A stretch of 64,000 bases of DNA from CAXTEJ01 sp964243295 (GCA_964243295.1 CAXTEJ010000015.1:1-64000); one strand, 5' to 3'. Shown: positions 17,646 through 26,369, numbered from the stretch's first letter. Notes: generated from the sequence alone by a model not told the origin. Numbers and translations: made by a program.

Positions 17646-19028
17646 ATGAGCGTCATCAGATCGACGTCGGGTGAGGTGCAGGTGCCGCTGAGCGTCGGCG
17701 AGCTGCGGCGGATGGTCGACACCGGCGACGTCGACACCGTCGTCGTCGCCTTCACCGACATGCAGGGACGGTTGCAGGGCAAGCGGATCCACGCCCGCTT
17801 CTTCCTCGACACCGTCCTCGAGCACGGCACCGAGGGCTGCAACTACCTGCTCGCCGTCGACGTCGACATGAACACGGTCGAGGGCTACGAGATCAGCTCG
17901 TGGCGCACCGGCTACGGCGACATGGAGTTCGTCCTCGACCTCACGACGCTGCGCCTGACGCCGTGGCAGCCGGGCGCCGCCATGGTGCAGTGCGACCTCG
18001 CGTGGCTCGGTGACCGCGGCGAGGTGCGGCCGTCGCCGCGGCAGGTGCTCAAGGCGCAGGTCGCCCGCGCGGCCGAGCGTGGCCTCGCGGCGTACGCCGG
18101 CACCGAGCTCGAGTTCATCGTGTTCGACGACTCCTACGAGCAGGCGTGGGATCGGCGCTACACCGGCCTGACGGCCCCCAACCGCTACAACGTCGACTAC
18201 TCGCTGCTGGGCGGCGCGAAGGTCGAGCCGCTGCTGCGCGACATCCGCAACGGCATGCACGCCGCGGGCCTGGTGGTCGAGTCGGCCAAGGGCGAGTGCA
18301 ACCTCGGCCAGCACGAGATCGCCTTCCTGTACGACGAGGTGGTGACGACCGCCGACCGGCACAGCGTCTACAAGACCGGCGCCAAGGAGATCGCGGCCCT
18401 GCACGGCAAGTCGCTGACCTTCATGGCGAAGTTCGACGAGCGCGAGGGCAACTCCTGCCACATCCACATGAGCCTGCGCCGCCTGGACGGCTCGGTGGTG
18501 TTCGACGAGGGTGCCGGCGCGACCCCGCTGTTCCGGCACTTCATCGCGGGGGTGCTCGCCACCATGCGCGAGTTCACGCTGCTCTATGCTCCGAACATCA
18601 ACTCCTACAAGCGTTTCGCCCTGGGCTCCTTTGCGCCGACCGCGGTCGCCTGGGGCCATGACAACCGCACCTGCGCGATGCGGCTCGTCGGCCACGGTGC
18701 CGGCATGCGGGTCGAGAACCGTGTGCCGGGCGGCGACATGAACCCCTATCTCGGGCTGTCGGCGATGCTCGCGGGCGGGTTGCACGGCATCGCGAACGAG
18801 CTCGAGCTCGAGCCTGCCTTCGAGGGCAACGCCTACGAGAGCGACAAGCCACGGGTGCCGTCGACGCTCCGGGCGGCGCGCGACCTGTTCGCGGCGTCGG
18901 CGCTCGCACGCGGGGCGTTCGGCGACGACGTCGTCGACCACTACGTCAACGCCGCCGACATCGAGCTGGCGGCGTTCGAGGCGGCCGTGACCGACTGGGA
19001 GCGGATCAGGGGGTTCGAGCGGCTGTGA
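17646..19028 (+). CDS. Glutamine-synthetase-like gamma-glutamyl amine (polyamine) ligase
   Basis: An ATP-dependent ligase of the type I glutamine synthetase fold, 460 aa. The start ATG 17646 is set by an excellent ribosome site (AAGGAGGAC, 17636-17644). Motifs include GTELEFIVFDDSYEQAW, NLGQHEIAFLYDEVV, the nucleotide-binding KFDEREGNSCHIHMSL, and NINSYKRFALGSFAPT with WGHDNRTCAMR. The context (permease, aldehyde dehydrogenase, SDR, gamma-glutamyl hydrolase) points to glutamylation of an amine rather than ammonia, like PuuA or Streptomyces GlnA3 (polyamines) or GlnA4 (ethanolamine). Which amine cannot be decided. It overlaps the next gene by 4 nt. Confidence 0.88.
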   Translation: MSVIRSTSGEVQVPLSVGELRRMVDTGDVDTVVVAFTDMQGRLQGKRIHARFFLDTVLEHGTEGCNYLLAVDVDMNTVEGYEISSWRTGYGDMEFVLDLTTLRLTPWQPGAAMVQCDLAWLGDRGEVRPSPRQVLKAQVARAAERGLAAYAGTELEFIVFDDSYEQAWDRRYTGLTAPNRYNVDYSLLGGAKVEPLLRDIRNGMHAAGLVVESAKGECNLGQHEIAFLYDEVVTTADRHSVYKTGAKEIAALHGKSLTFMAKFDEREGNSCHIHMSLRRLDGSVVFDEGAGATPLFRHFIAGVLATMREFTLLYAPNINSYKRFALGSFAPTAVAWGHDNRTCAMRLVGHGAGMRVENRVPGGDMNPYLGLSAMLAGGLHGIANELELEPAFEGNAYESDKPRVPSTLRAARDLFAASALARGAFGDDVVDHYVNAADIELAAFEAAVTDWERIRGFERL

Positions 19029-20401
19029 GCGACATCTACCCGGTGCTCGACCCGTCGACCGAGGAGCTCGTCGCCGACGTCGTCCTCGCCGACGTGGAGC
19101 GCACCGACGAGGCGGTGCAGCGGGCCGCGGTCGCCCAGGTCGCCTGGGCCGCAGCGGCCCCCGCCGACCGCGGGCGGCTGCTGCGCCGCTTCGCCGACGT
19201 GGTCGACGCCCACCTCGAAGAGCTCGCGCAGCTCGAGGTGCGCGGCGCCGGCCACACGGTGGGCAACGCCCGCTGGGAGGCCGGCAACGTCCGGGACGTG
19301 CTGACGTACTACTCCGCCGGGCCGGAGCGGCTGTTCGGCCGGCAGATCCCGGTGGCCGGCGGCCTTGACGTGACGTTCCAGGAGCCGCTGGGCGTCGTCG
19401 GCGTCATCGTGCCCTGGAACTTCCCGATGCCCGTGGCGGCGTGGGGTCTCGCGCCGGCACTCGCCGCGGGCAACGCGGTGGTGCTCAAGCCCGCCGAGCA
19501 GACGCCGCTGACGGCGATGCGGCTCGAGCAGCTGGCCCTCGAGGCCGGCCTGCCGGAGCACCTGCTGACCGTCGTGCCCGGCCGCGGCGACGTCGTGGGG
19601 GAGCGGTTCGTCACCCACCCGCTCGTGCGCAAGATCTGCTTCACCGGTTCGACCGCCGTGGGGCAGCGCATCATGCGCGGCGCGGCCGACCAGGTGAAGC
19701 GCGTGACGCTCGAGCTCGGTGGCAAGAGCGCCAACATCGTCTTCGCCGACAGCGACCTCGAGCGCGCAGCCGCGACGGCGCCGGGGGCGGTGTTCGACAA
19801 CGCCGGCCAGGACTGCTGCGCTCGCAGCCGGATCCTGGTGCAGCGCAGCGTCTACGAGCGGTTCATGGGGCTGTTTGAGACGGCGGTGCAGGCGGTGCGC
19901 GTCAGCCCGCCGTCCGACGAGGACTCGCAGATGGGCCCGCTCATCAGCGCCCGCCAGCGCGGGCGCGTGCGGTCGTACGTCGAGGAGGCCCCGACGGCGG
20001 TCGACGTGGCGTTCCGCGGCAGCGCGCCCACCGGCCGCGGGTTCTGGTACCCGCCGACTGTCGTGCTGCCCCGGTCGGTCGACGACCCGGTCTGGCGCGA
20101 GGAGGTGTTCGGCCCCGTGGTCGCCGTGCTGCCGTTCGAGGACGAGGCGGAGGCCGTCGCCATGGCCAACGACACGGCGTACGGGCTGTCGGGCTCGATC
20201 TGGACGAGAGACGTCGGCCGCGCCCTGCGCGTCGCGCGCGGCGTCCAGGCGGGCAACCTGTCGGTGAACTCGCACTCGTCGGTGCGCTACGCGACGCCGT
20301 TCGGCGGGTTCAAGCAGTCGGGCCTCGGGCGCGAGCTGGGGCCAGACGCCCTCGGCGCGTTCACCGAGACCAAGAACGTCTTCATCGCGACGGAGGAGTG
20401 A
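19025..20401 (+). CDS. NAD(P)-dependent aldehyde dehydrogenase
   Basis: The 458-aa enzyme probably oxidises the gamma-glutamylated amino-aldehyde to the acid, the PuuC-like role in this pathway. Catalytic residues are E230 (LELGGKS) and C264 (NAGQDCCARSR), with the cofactor region PWNFPMP and FTGSTAVG, and late motifs EEVFGPVVAVLPF and PFGGFKQSGLGRELG. GTG 19025 overlaps the ligase stop (GTGA), implying translational coupling. No amine oxidase is encoded nearby, so the preceding deamination may depend on the SDR gene or an enzyme elsewhere. Confidence 0.92.
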   Translation: MSDIYPVLDPSTEELVADVVLADVERTDEAVQRAAVAQVAWAAAAPADRGRLLRRFADVVDAHLEELAQLEVRGAGHTVGNARWEAGNVRDVLTYYSAGPERLFGRQIPVAGGLDVTFQEPLGVVGVIVPWNFPMPVAAWGLAPALAAGNAVVLKPAEQTPLTAMRLEQLALEAGLPEHLLTVVPGRGDVVGERFVTHPLVRKICFTGSTAVGQRIMRGAADQVKRVTLELGGKSANIVFADSDLERAAATAPGAVFDNAGQDCCARSRILVQRSVYERFMGLFETAVQAVRVSPPSDEDSQMGPLISARQRGRVRSYVEEAPTAVDVAFRGSAPTGRGFWYPPTVVLPRSVDDPVWREEVFGPVVAVLPFEDEAEAVAMANDTAYGLSGSIWTRDVGRALRVARGVQAGNLSVNSHSSVRYATPFGGFKQSGLGRELGPDALGAFTETKNVFIATEE

Positions 20402-20402
20402 G

Positions 20403-21170
20403 ATGGCAGGCAGGCTGGACGCCAAGGTGGCCGTGGTCACCGGCGGGTGCAGCGGCATCGGGCTGGCGACGGTGCGGCGGTTCGCGCAGGAGGGCGCGAC
20501 CGTGGTCGTCGGCGACCTGGACGACGCGCGCGGACCCGGTGTGGCGCAGGAGGTCGGCGGCACCTACGTGCACTGCGACGTCACCGACGCCGAGCAGGTC
20601 GAGGCGATGTTCCGCACCGCGCGCGAGCAGCACGGCAGCGTCGACGTGGCGTTCAACAACGCCGGTATCTCGCCGCCCGACGACGACTCGATCCTGGAGA
20701 CCGGCATCGACGCCTGGCGCCGGGTGCAGGAGGTCAACCTCACCAGCGTCTACCTGTGCTGCAAGGCGGTGCTGCCCATCATGCTCGAGCAGGGCCGCGG
20801 CTCGATCATCAACACCGCGAGCTTCGTGGCCCGCATGGGCGCGGCCACGTCGCAGATCTCCTACACCGCCAGCAAGGGCGGCGTGCTCGCCATGTCGCGC
20901 GAGCTGGGCGTGCAGTTCGCCCGGCAGGGCGTGCGCGTCAACGCGCTGTGCCCGGGCCCGGTCAACACCCCGCTGCTGCAGGAGCTGTTCGCGAGCGACC
21001 CGGAGCGCGCCGCACGCCGCACGGTCCACATCCCGGTGGGGCGGTTCGCCGAGCCGGACGAAATCGCGAGCGCGGTGGTGTTCCTTGCCAGCGACGAGTC
21101 GAGCTTCATCACCGCCTCGGAGTTCCTGGTGGACGGGGGCATCAGCGGCGCGTACGTGACACCGCTGTGA
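20403..21170 (+). CDS. Short-chain dehydrogenase/reductase
   Basis: A classical SDR of 255 aa: cofactor motif TGGCSGIGLATVRR at the N-terminus, NNAG, and catalytic Tyr154/Lys158 in SYTASKGG. It starts 1 nt after the aldehyde dehydrogenase stop, so it belongs to the same operon. A likely role is oxidation of an alcohol intermediate (for example a gamma-glutamyl alkanolamide) to the aldehyde used by the upstream dehydrogenase; this is inferred from gene order. FabG-like general reductase activity remains possible. Confidence 0.88.
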   Translation: MAGRLDAKVAVVTGGCSGIGLATVRRFAQEGATVVVGDLDDARGPGVAQEVGGTYVHCDVTDAEQVEAMFRTAREQHGSVDVAFNNAGISPPDDDSILETGIDAWRRVQEVNLTSVYLCCKAVLPIMLEQGRGSIINTASFVARMGAATSQISYTASKGGVLAMSRELGVQFARQGVRVNALCPGPVNTPLLQELFASDPERAARRTVHIPVGRFAEPDEIASAVVFLASDESSFITASEFLVDGGISGAYVTPL

Positions 21171-21177
21171 GGACGAC

Positions 21178-21882
21178 GTGACGCGGCCGGTCATCGGCAT
21201 CAGCTGCTACGTCGAGGCGGCCGACTGGGGTGTGTGGCGAGGCGTCGCCGCCTCGCTGCTGCCGCAGGCCTACGTCGCGGCCGTGCAGGGCGCGGGCGCC
21301 GTGGCCGTGCTGCTGCCGCCGCTGGGCCCCGACGCCGGCCAGCTCGACGCGGCGCACCTGCTCTCGCGCCTGGACGGGCTGGTGCTGGCCGGCGGCGTCG
21401 ACGTCGACCCCCGCCGGTACGGCGAGCAGCCGCACCCGTCGGTGCAGGCGCCGCGACCCGACCGCGACTCCTCCGAGCTCGGCCTCGCCGTCGAGAGCGC
21501 GCGGTCGGGCCTGCCGGTGCTCGGCGTCTGCCGCGGCATGCAGGTGATGGCGGTGGCTGCCGGCGGCTCGCTCGAGCAGCACCTGCCCGACCGGGTGGAC
21601 GACGGCCACGCGCCCGGGCCCGGGCGCTACGGCGAGCAGCGGGTGCGGGTGCACCCGGGCACGGTGCTGCACGGTGTGCTGGGCGACGCCCTGACCGTGC
21701 CCTGCTACCACCACCAGGCGGTGCGGACGCACCCCGGCTACGTGGCAGCCGCCGTCGCCGACGACGGGGTGGTCGAGGCGATGGAAGACCAGCGGTCGCG
21801 CTTTCGGGTGGGCGTGCAGTGGCACCCCGAGCGGGGCGCCGACCCGCGGCTGTTCCAGGCGCTGGTCGCCGCAGCCGGCTGA
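21178..21882 (+). CDS. Gamma-glutamyl amide hydrolase (peptidase C26, PuuD-like)
   Basis: The 234-aa class I glutamine amidotransferase-like hydrolase probably releases glutamate from the oxidised gamma-glutamyl product (PuuD hydrolyses gamma-glutamyl-GABA). The nucleophile is C118 in VLGVCRGMQVM; the His-Glu pair is in VQWHPERG. Other family features are GGVDVDPRRYGEQPH and CYHHQAV. GTG 21178 is 7 nt after the SDR stop, making it the last gene of the operon. I use no puu symbol because the substrate is not proved. Confidence 0.88.
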   Translation: MTRPVIGISCYVEAADWGVWRGVAASLLPQAYVAAVQGAGAVAVLLPPLGPDAGQLDAAHLLSRLDGLVLAGGVDVDPRRYGEQPHPSVQAPRPDRDSSELGLAVESARSGLPVLGVCRGMQVMAVAAGGSLEQHLPDRVDDGHAPGPGRYGEQRVRVHPGTVLHGVLGDALTVPCYHHQAVRTHPGYVAAAVADDGVVEAMEDQRSRFRVGVQWHPERGADPRLFQALVAAAG

Positions 21883-21925
21883 CCGCATGCTGAGACGGCG
21901 GTTCCGCCATCCGGACGGGCTGTGC

Positions 21926-21931
21926 CACACT
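21926..21931 (+). promoter_or_regulatory. Candidate -10 element of the cimA leader transcript
   Basis: CACACT (NANNNT type) lies 9 nt before the leader-peptide ATG at 21941, predicting a 5' end 2-3 nt from the start codon. TTCCGC at 21902-21907 is a weak -35 with 18-nt spacing. Confidence 0.35.
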
Positions 21932-21940
21932 CGGCGCACC

Positions 21941-21967
21941 ATGACGACCTCGCTGCTCATTAGCTAG
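21941..21967 (+). CDS. cimA leader peptide (8 aa, Leu-Leu-Ile)
   Basis: The ORF encodes MTTSLLIS with consecutive Leu-Leu-Ile codons (CTG CTC ATT) just before the stop. ATT is a rare isoleucine codon in this GC-rich DNA, so stalling there would be sensitive. A strong hairpin region and then an intrinsic terminator separate it from cimA. It probably has no ribosome site and would be read from a nearly leaderless transcript. Leu/Ile-rich leaders before leuA and ilv genes are known in actinobacteria; this one precedes a citramalate synthase. Confidence 0.68.
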   Translation: MTTSLLIS

Positions 21968-22002
21968 GGCGCGCCGACGGGCCACCGGCCCGACGTCGCG
22001 CC

Positions 22003-22030
22003 AGACCTCCCGTGCCCGGGGGGTCTTTTT
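22003..22030 (+). terminator. Intrinsic terminator acting as cimA attenuator
   Basis: AGACCTCCC (22003-22011) pairs with GGGGGGTCT (22018-22026) with a single G-U wobble, followed by T5 at 22026-22030 and more T-rich sequence (GTTTGT). A second GC-rich hairpin (GGGCC/GGCCC arms within about 21979-21991) lies between the leader peptide and this stem and may be part of the alternative fold. Confidence 0.75.
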
Positions 22031-22071
22031 GTTTGTCCGAAACCGCTGTGTCGCAAGCAGAAGGAGTCGCC

Positions 22072-23676
22072 GTGCAGGACGTCCAGGTCTACGACACCAC
22101 GCTGCGCGACGGCGCCCAGCAGGAGGGCCTGTCGCTGACGGTGGGCGACAAGCTCGCGATCGCTCGTCACCTGGACGAGCTGGGGGTCGGCTTCATCGAG
22201 GGCGGGTGGCCCGGGGCGATCCCCCGCGACACCGAGTTCTTCGCCCGAGCTGCTGCTGAGCTGCAGCTGCGCAGTGTTCTTGCCGCGTTCGGCGCGACCC
22301 GCCGTCCGGGCACCACTGCTGACGCCGACCCCCAGGTGCGGGCCCTGCTCGACTCGCAGGCCCCGATGGTGACGCTCGTGGCCAAGAGCCACGCGCGGCA
22401 CGTGACCGCGGCGCTGCGCACCACCCCCGCCGAGAACCTCGCGATGGTCGACGACACCGTGCGGCTGCTGCGCCGCGAGGGACGTCGGGTGGTGCTCGAC
22501 GCCGAGCACTTCTTCGACGGCTACGGCCACGACCCCGCCTACGCGCTCGAGGTGGTGCGCTGCGCGGCGGCGGCCGGCGCCGAGGTGGTGACCTTGTGCG
22601 ACACCAACGGCGGCATGCTGCCGCGGCAGGTGGCGGACACCGTCCACGAGGTGCTGGCGGCGACCGGCGCGCGGCTGGGCATCCACTGCCACAACGACAC
22701 CGGCTGCGCCGTCGCCAACACCCTCGCCGCGGTCGACGCCGGCGCGACCCACGTGCAGGGCACGGTCAACGGGTACGGCGAGCGCACCGGCAACGCCGAC
22801 CTGCTCACCGTCGTCGCCAACCTGGTCATCAAGCTCGACCGGCCCGTGCTCGCGCCCGAGCGGCTGCGCGAGGCCACCCGCATCGCCCACGCCGTGAGCG
22901 AGCTGACCAATGTCGCCCCCCACGCCCGCCAGCCGTACGTCGGCGCGAGCGCGTTCGCGCACAAGGCCGGGCTGCACGCGAGCGCCATCCGCGTCGACCC
23001 CGACCTCTACCAGCACACCGACCCGAAGGCCGTCGGCAACGACATGCGGATGCTGGTGTCCGACATGGCCGGCCGCGCGTCGATCGAGCTCAAAGGCCGC
23101 GAGCTCGGCTTCGACCTCAGCGACCGCCCCGACGTCCTCGCCAGCCTCACCGAGCAGGTCAAGGCCCGCGAGGCGCGCGGCTACACCTTCGACGCCGCCG
23201 ACGCGTCGTTCGAGCTGCTGCTGCGCGAAGAGGTCGACGGCGAGCGCACCCGGCTGTTCGACGTCGAGAGCTGGCGGGTGATGACCGACTCGGCGGCACC
23301 CGGCTCGACCGCTGACGCGGCGCTGTCGGAGGCGACGGTCAAGGTCGTCGCAGCCGGGCGCCGGGTCGTGGCCGTGGGGGAGGGGAACGGCCCGGTCAAC
23401 GCTCTCGACGAGGCGCTGCGGCAGGCGCTGACGCCGGCCTACCCCGAGCTCGCCGGCATCGGGCTCGTCGACTTCCGGGTGCGCATCCTGGGCTCGGGCG
23501 CCCGCCCGGACCAGCACGGCACCGACGCGGCGACCCGGGTCACCATCGAGACCTCCGACGGGTCGGCGTCCTGGAGCACCGTCGGCGTCGCCCGCAACAT
23601 CGTCGAGGCCTCGTGGGAGGCGCTGGTCGACGGCATCACCTACGGCCTGGTGCGCCAGGGGGTCACCCGCCGTTGA
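22072..23676 (+). CDS. cimA: Citramalate synthase
   Basis: The enzyme condenses acetyl-CoA and pyruvate to (R)-citramalate, opening the threonine-independent pathway to 2-oxobutyrate and isoleucine. The product is 534 aa. Its N-terminal HMGL-like TIM barrel starts YDTTLRDGAQQEGLSL, the CimA variant of the DTTLRDG motif (LeuA usually has DGEQSPG). HCHNDTGCAVANT and NGYGERTGNADL follow, and a C-terminal LeuA-type allosteric dimer domain runs from about residue 400. GTG 22072 is chosen because AGAAGGAG lies just upstream; GTG 22012 would lie inside the terminator stem. It converges with, and overlaps by 14 nt, the next gene. Confidence 0.93.
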   Translation: MQDVQVYDTTLRDGAQQEGLSLTVGDKLAIARHLDELGVGFIEGGWPGAIPRDTEFFARAAAELQLRSVLAAFGATRRPGTTADADPQVRALLDSQAPMVTLVAKSHARHVTAALRTTPAENLAMVDDTVRLLRREGRRVVLDAEHFFDGYGHDPAYALEVVRCAAAAGAEVVTLCDTNGGMLPRQVADTVHEVLAATGARLGIHCHNDTGCAVANTLAAVDAGATHVQGTVNGYGERTGNADLLTVVANLVIKLDRPVLAPERLREATRIAHAVSELTNVAPHARQPYVGASAFAHKAGLHASAIRVDPDLYQHTDPKAVGNDMRMLVSDMAGRASIELKGRELGFDLSDRPDVLASLTEQVKAREARGYTFDAADASFELLLREEVDGERTRLFDVESWRVMTDSAAPGSTADAALSEATVKVVAAGRRVVAVGEGNGPVNALDEALRQALTPAYPELAGIGLVDFRVRILGSGARPDQHGTDAATRVTIETSDGSASWSTVGVARNIVEASWEALVDGITYGLVRQGVTRR

Positions 23677-25360
23677 GCTGACGGTGGACGGCGGGCACGA
23701 CCTCGCGCAGGTAGCGCCCGAGCCGCACGAACGAGGTGCCGCTGTCACGGAAGGCGTAGCGGATCGGAACCTCGGCGTAGCTGAAACCCTGCCCCAGCAG
23801 GTCGAGCGTCAGCACCTGGGCGTAGTTGTAGTCGTGCACGACGTGCGCCTCGGCCGCTGCCCGGGCCGAGAACGCGCGATAGCCGCTCTGCCCGTCGGTC
23901 ACCGCCCGTCGCGTCATCCAGCGCACCCACACCGTCAGCACCCGGTTGCCGAACCGGCGGTGGGGCAGCATCCGCTCGATGCGTCCGGCGAAGCGTGACC
24001 CGACGACGTAGTCGGCGTCGCCCGCGAGCACCGGCGCGGCCAGCGCCGCCAGCTCGGCCGGGTCGTACTCCAGGTCGGCGTCGAGGTAGACCACCGCCGC
24101 GGGCCGCAGCGCGCTCGCCTCGGCCAGACCGCGCCGCACGGCAGCGCCGAGCCCCAGGTTCACCGGCTGCCGGACGACGGTCGCGCCCGCCGCGCGCGCC
24201 AGCTCGCCCGACCCGTCGGTCGAGCCGTCGTCGACGACGAGCGGCAGCACCGGGTGGACGCCGAGCGGGCCCGTGACGTGCGCGGGCAGCCCGCGGACGA
24301 CGTCCGCGATGGTGGTGGCCTCGTCGTGGACGGGGACGAGGGCGACGACCGGCGCGCCTACGTGCACCGGCCAGGGCTGTGGGCGCGGGGGCGGTCGGCG
24401 GGGCAGTCGCAGCCGTCCCCACACCGCGGGGGCCGGCACCGCGAGTGCGACGAGCCCCACCACGAGCGCGTACGCCGTCTTGACCGCGTGAGTGGTCAGC
24501 GCGATCGCGAAGGCCGGTGCCGGGGGGACGCCGAGCGAGACGAGAGCGGTCGTCGCCACGGCCTCGTAGGTGCCGAACCCGCCGGGGGTGAGCGCGAGAG
24601 CCTGCGCCGCGATGGTCACCGCGGTGACGGCGACGGCCCCGCCGGGCGACAGCGGCCACCCGGCGGCGTGCGCGACGGCGCCGACGACGGCCGACTCGAG
24701 CACCCAGGCGGCCGCCGTCGCCGCGAGCGCCCGCGGCCCGGGCAGCCGGACGGCGGAGCCGGCGCGGGCCAGCCGGCGCGTGGCGAGCGCGCCGCCCACG
24801 ACGACGGCCGCGAGCGCGACCACGACGAGCGCGACGAGGGCGCGGTGGCCTCCCGCCGAGGACAGCAGCACGGTGGGCGCCCCCACGGCCGCCAGCAGCA
24901 CCACCGACAGCAGGTCGGCCCCGCGCAGGCTCACGGTCGAGGCCACCACCGGGCCGGCCGGCAGGTCGGTGCGGCGCAGCACGCTCACGGCGCGCAACGG
25001 CTCGCCGAGACGCAGCGGCAGCACGTGGTTGCCCAGCAGGCTGACGTGCAGCGCCGCCCACGCCTGCCCGCGGCGAAGGCCCGGCACCACCCAGCACCAG
25101 GCCAGCGTGCGCAGCCAGAACGCCAGGGCGTACGACGCGAGCGCCAGCAGCAGCAGCGGGTCGGTCGTGACCGCCCCCAGCGTGGTCGACACGGCCGCGC
25201 CGGTGGCCTCGCCGCGCAGCGAGGCGACGAGCAGCGCGACAGCCGCGGCGGAACCAGCCAGCAGCACGGCGACCGGCAGCCAGGCCGGGCCGCGGCGGAG
25301 GGCGAGCGGTGTGCTCGACGCCACAGCAGGGTTCGTGGCAGCGGGCGGCGGGGCAGTCAC
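23663..25360 (-). CDS. Flippase-like membrane domain fused to GT2 glycosyltransferase
   Basis: The 565-aa protein joins an N-terminal multi-helix domain resembling the lysylphosphatidylglycerol synthase TM/UPF0104 family (residues ~20-330; HVSLLGNHVLPLRLGEPLRA, LTPGGFGTYEA) to a cytosolic GT2 domain (~345-560; VVALVPVHDEATTIADVV, VVDDGSTDGSG, YLDADLEYDP). The GT2 half resembles polyprenyl-phosphate sugar transferases, so it may load and translocate a lipid-linked sugar; this is inference. GTG 25360 follows AGAAGGA. It is divergent from the epimerase gene, with an IdeR-type iron box in the 94-nt gap, so it is probably repressed by iron. Confidence 0.82.
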   Translation of the reverse strand: MTAPPPAATNPAVASSTPLALRRGPAWLPVAVLLAGSAAAVALLVASLRGEATGAAVSTTLGAVTTDPLLLLALASYALAFWLRTLAWCWVVPGLRRGQAWAALHVSLLGNHVLPLRLGEPLRAVSVLRRTDLPAGPVVASTVSLRGADLLSVVLLAAVGAPTVLLSSAGGHRALVALVVVALAAVVVGGALATRRLARAGSAVRLPGPRALAATAAAWVLESAVVGAVAHAAGWPLSPGGAVAVTAVTIAAQALALTPGGFGTYEAVATTALVSLGVPPAPAFAIALTTHAVKTAYALVVGLVALAVPAPAVWGRLRLPRRPPPRPQPWPVHVGAPVVALVPVHDEATTIADVVRGLPAHVTGPLGVHPVLPLVVDDGSTDGSGELARAAGATVVRQPVNLGLGAAVRRGLAEASALRPAAVVYLDADLEYDPAELAALAAPVLAGDADYVVGSRFAGRIERMLPHRRFGNRVLTVWVRWMTRRAVTDGQSGYRAFSARAAAEAHVVHDYNYAQVLTLDLLGQGFSYAEVPIRYAFRDSGTSFVRLGRYLREVVPAVHRQLNGG

Positions 25361-25379
25361 GGGGTCCTTCTCGCGCAGG

Positions 25380-25398
25380 TAAGGTTTGGCTAACCTTA
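25380..25398. promoter_or_regulatory. IdeR/DtxR iron box in divergent promoter region
   Basis: TAAGGTTTGGCTAACCTTA matches the known 19-bp IdeR consensus TTAGGTTAGGCTAACCTAA at 16 of 19 positions and keeps its dyad symmetry. It lies 20 nt before the minus-strand gene start (25360) and 57 nt before the plus-strand start (25455). Iron-loaded IdeR/DtxR would probably repress both directions. Confidence 0.88.
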
Positions 25399-25454
25399 CG
25401 GTGGACCGGAGGACGTCCCGGTACCGACCGCACCGACGCACCGAGAGGACCGCT

Positions 25455-26369
25455 GTGCACATCGTGGTCACCGGTTCGTCGGGCTTCCTCGGCGGCCACG
25501 TCGTCGAGCTGCTGGCCCGGCAGGGCGACGCGGTCACCGGCGTCGACCGGCGCCGCCCGACCTCGCAGGCGGCCGACGCCGTGGTGGTGGGCGACCTCAG
25601 CCGCCCGGACGCCGCCACCGCCCGCGTCCTGCGCCGCGCCGACGCCGTCGTGCACCTCGCCGGCTGCCCCGGTGTGCGCGACGTCGGCCCGGACGCCGGC
25701 CGGCGCCGCCACCGCGACAACGTCGTGGCGCTGCGCGAGGTGCTGCGGCTGCTGCCGGACGACGTCCCGGTCGTGGCCGCGTCGTCGTCGTCGGTCTATG
25801 GCGGGGTGCGCGACGGCCGCGCCAGCCGCGAGGACGACGCGCTGCGCCCGCGCGGCGGCTACGCCCGCAGCAAGGTGCTCGCCGAGGAGCTGAGCCGGCG
25901 GGCGTCGCGTCGCGCGCCGGTCACCGTGGTGCGGCCCTTCACGGTCGTCGGCGACGGCCAGCGCCCCGACATGGCCCTGCACCGGTGGGTGTCGGCGGCC
26001 CTGCGCGGCGACCCGCTCGCCGTGCTCGGGTCGCTCGACCGCACGCGTGACCTGACCGACGTCCGGGACGTGGCTGCGGCGCTGGCCGACCTCGCGCGCC
26101 TCGCCCCGGGCGGGGCCGTCAACGTCGGCACCGGCCACGCGGTGCGGCTCGGTGCGATGGTCGAGGCCGTCGGCGCCGCGACGGGCGCCCGCGCGGTCGT
26201 GCGGGTGGTGCCCGCCGGCCCGCAGGAGGCGCCCCACACCCTCGCCGACGTCACCCGGCTCGTCTCGCTCACGGGCCGGCGTCCGGCCACCGACCTGGCC
26301 GACGTGGTCGCCCGGGTGCGCGACGACGTCCTCGCCGCCGGCGTCCTGGCCGCCGGGGTGGCCGGGTGA
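25455..26369 (+). CDS. NAD-dependent sugar epimerase/dehydratase (extended SDR)
   Basis: The 304-aa protein has an extended SDR fold, probably acting on a nucleotide sugar. It shows the Rossmann motif VTGSSGFLGGHVVELLA at the very N-terminus, ASSSSVYGG around the catalytic Ser, and the YxxxK motif in GYARSKVLAEEL. GTG 25455 is chosen because CGAGAGGAC lies just upstream and it puts the Rossmann strand at residue 2. It is the first gene after the iron box in a four-gene unit (overlaps of 4 nt into each of the next two genes). The actual sugar is unknown. Confidence 0.85.
   Translation: MHIVVTGSSGFLGGHVVELLARQGDAVTGVDRRRPTSQAADAVVVGDLSRPDAATARVLRRADAVVHLAGCPGVRDVGPDAGRRRHRDNVVALREVLRLLPDDVPVVAASSSSVYGGVRDGRASREDDALRPRGGYARSKVLAEELSRRASRRAPVTVVRPFTVVGDGQRPDMALHRWVSAALRGDPLAVLGSLDRTRDLTDVRDVAAALADLARLAPGGAVNVGTGHAVRLGAMVEAVGAATGARAVVRVVPAGPQEAPHTLADVTRLVSLTGRRPATDLADVVARVRDDVLAAGVLAAGVAG

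Noticed and set aside
22012..22071. GTG 22012 as the cimA start
   Set aside because: It would lie within the attenuator stem; GTG 22072 has AGAAGGAG upstream and starts right before the catalytic motif.
24254..25393. Plus-strand open frame opposite the flippase/GT2 fusion
   Set aside because: It is low-complexity Arg/Gly-rich and antisense to a gene with clear helices and GT2 motifs.
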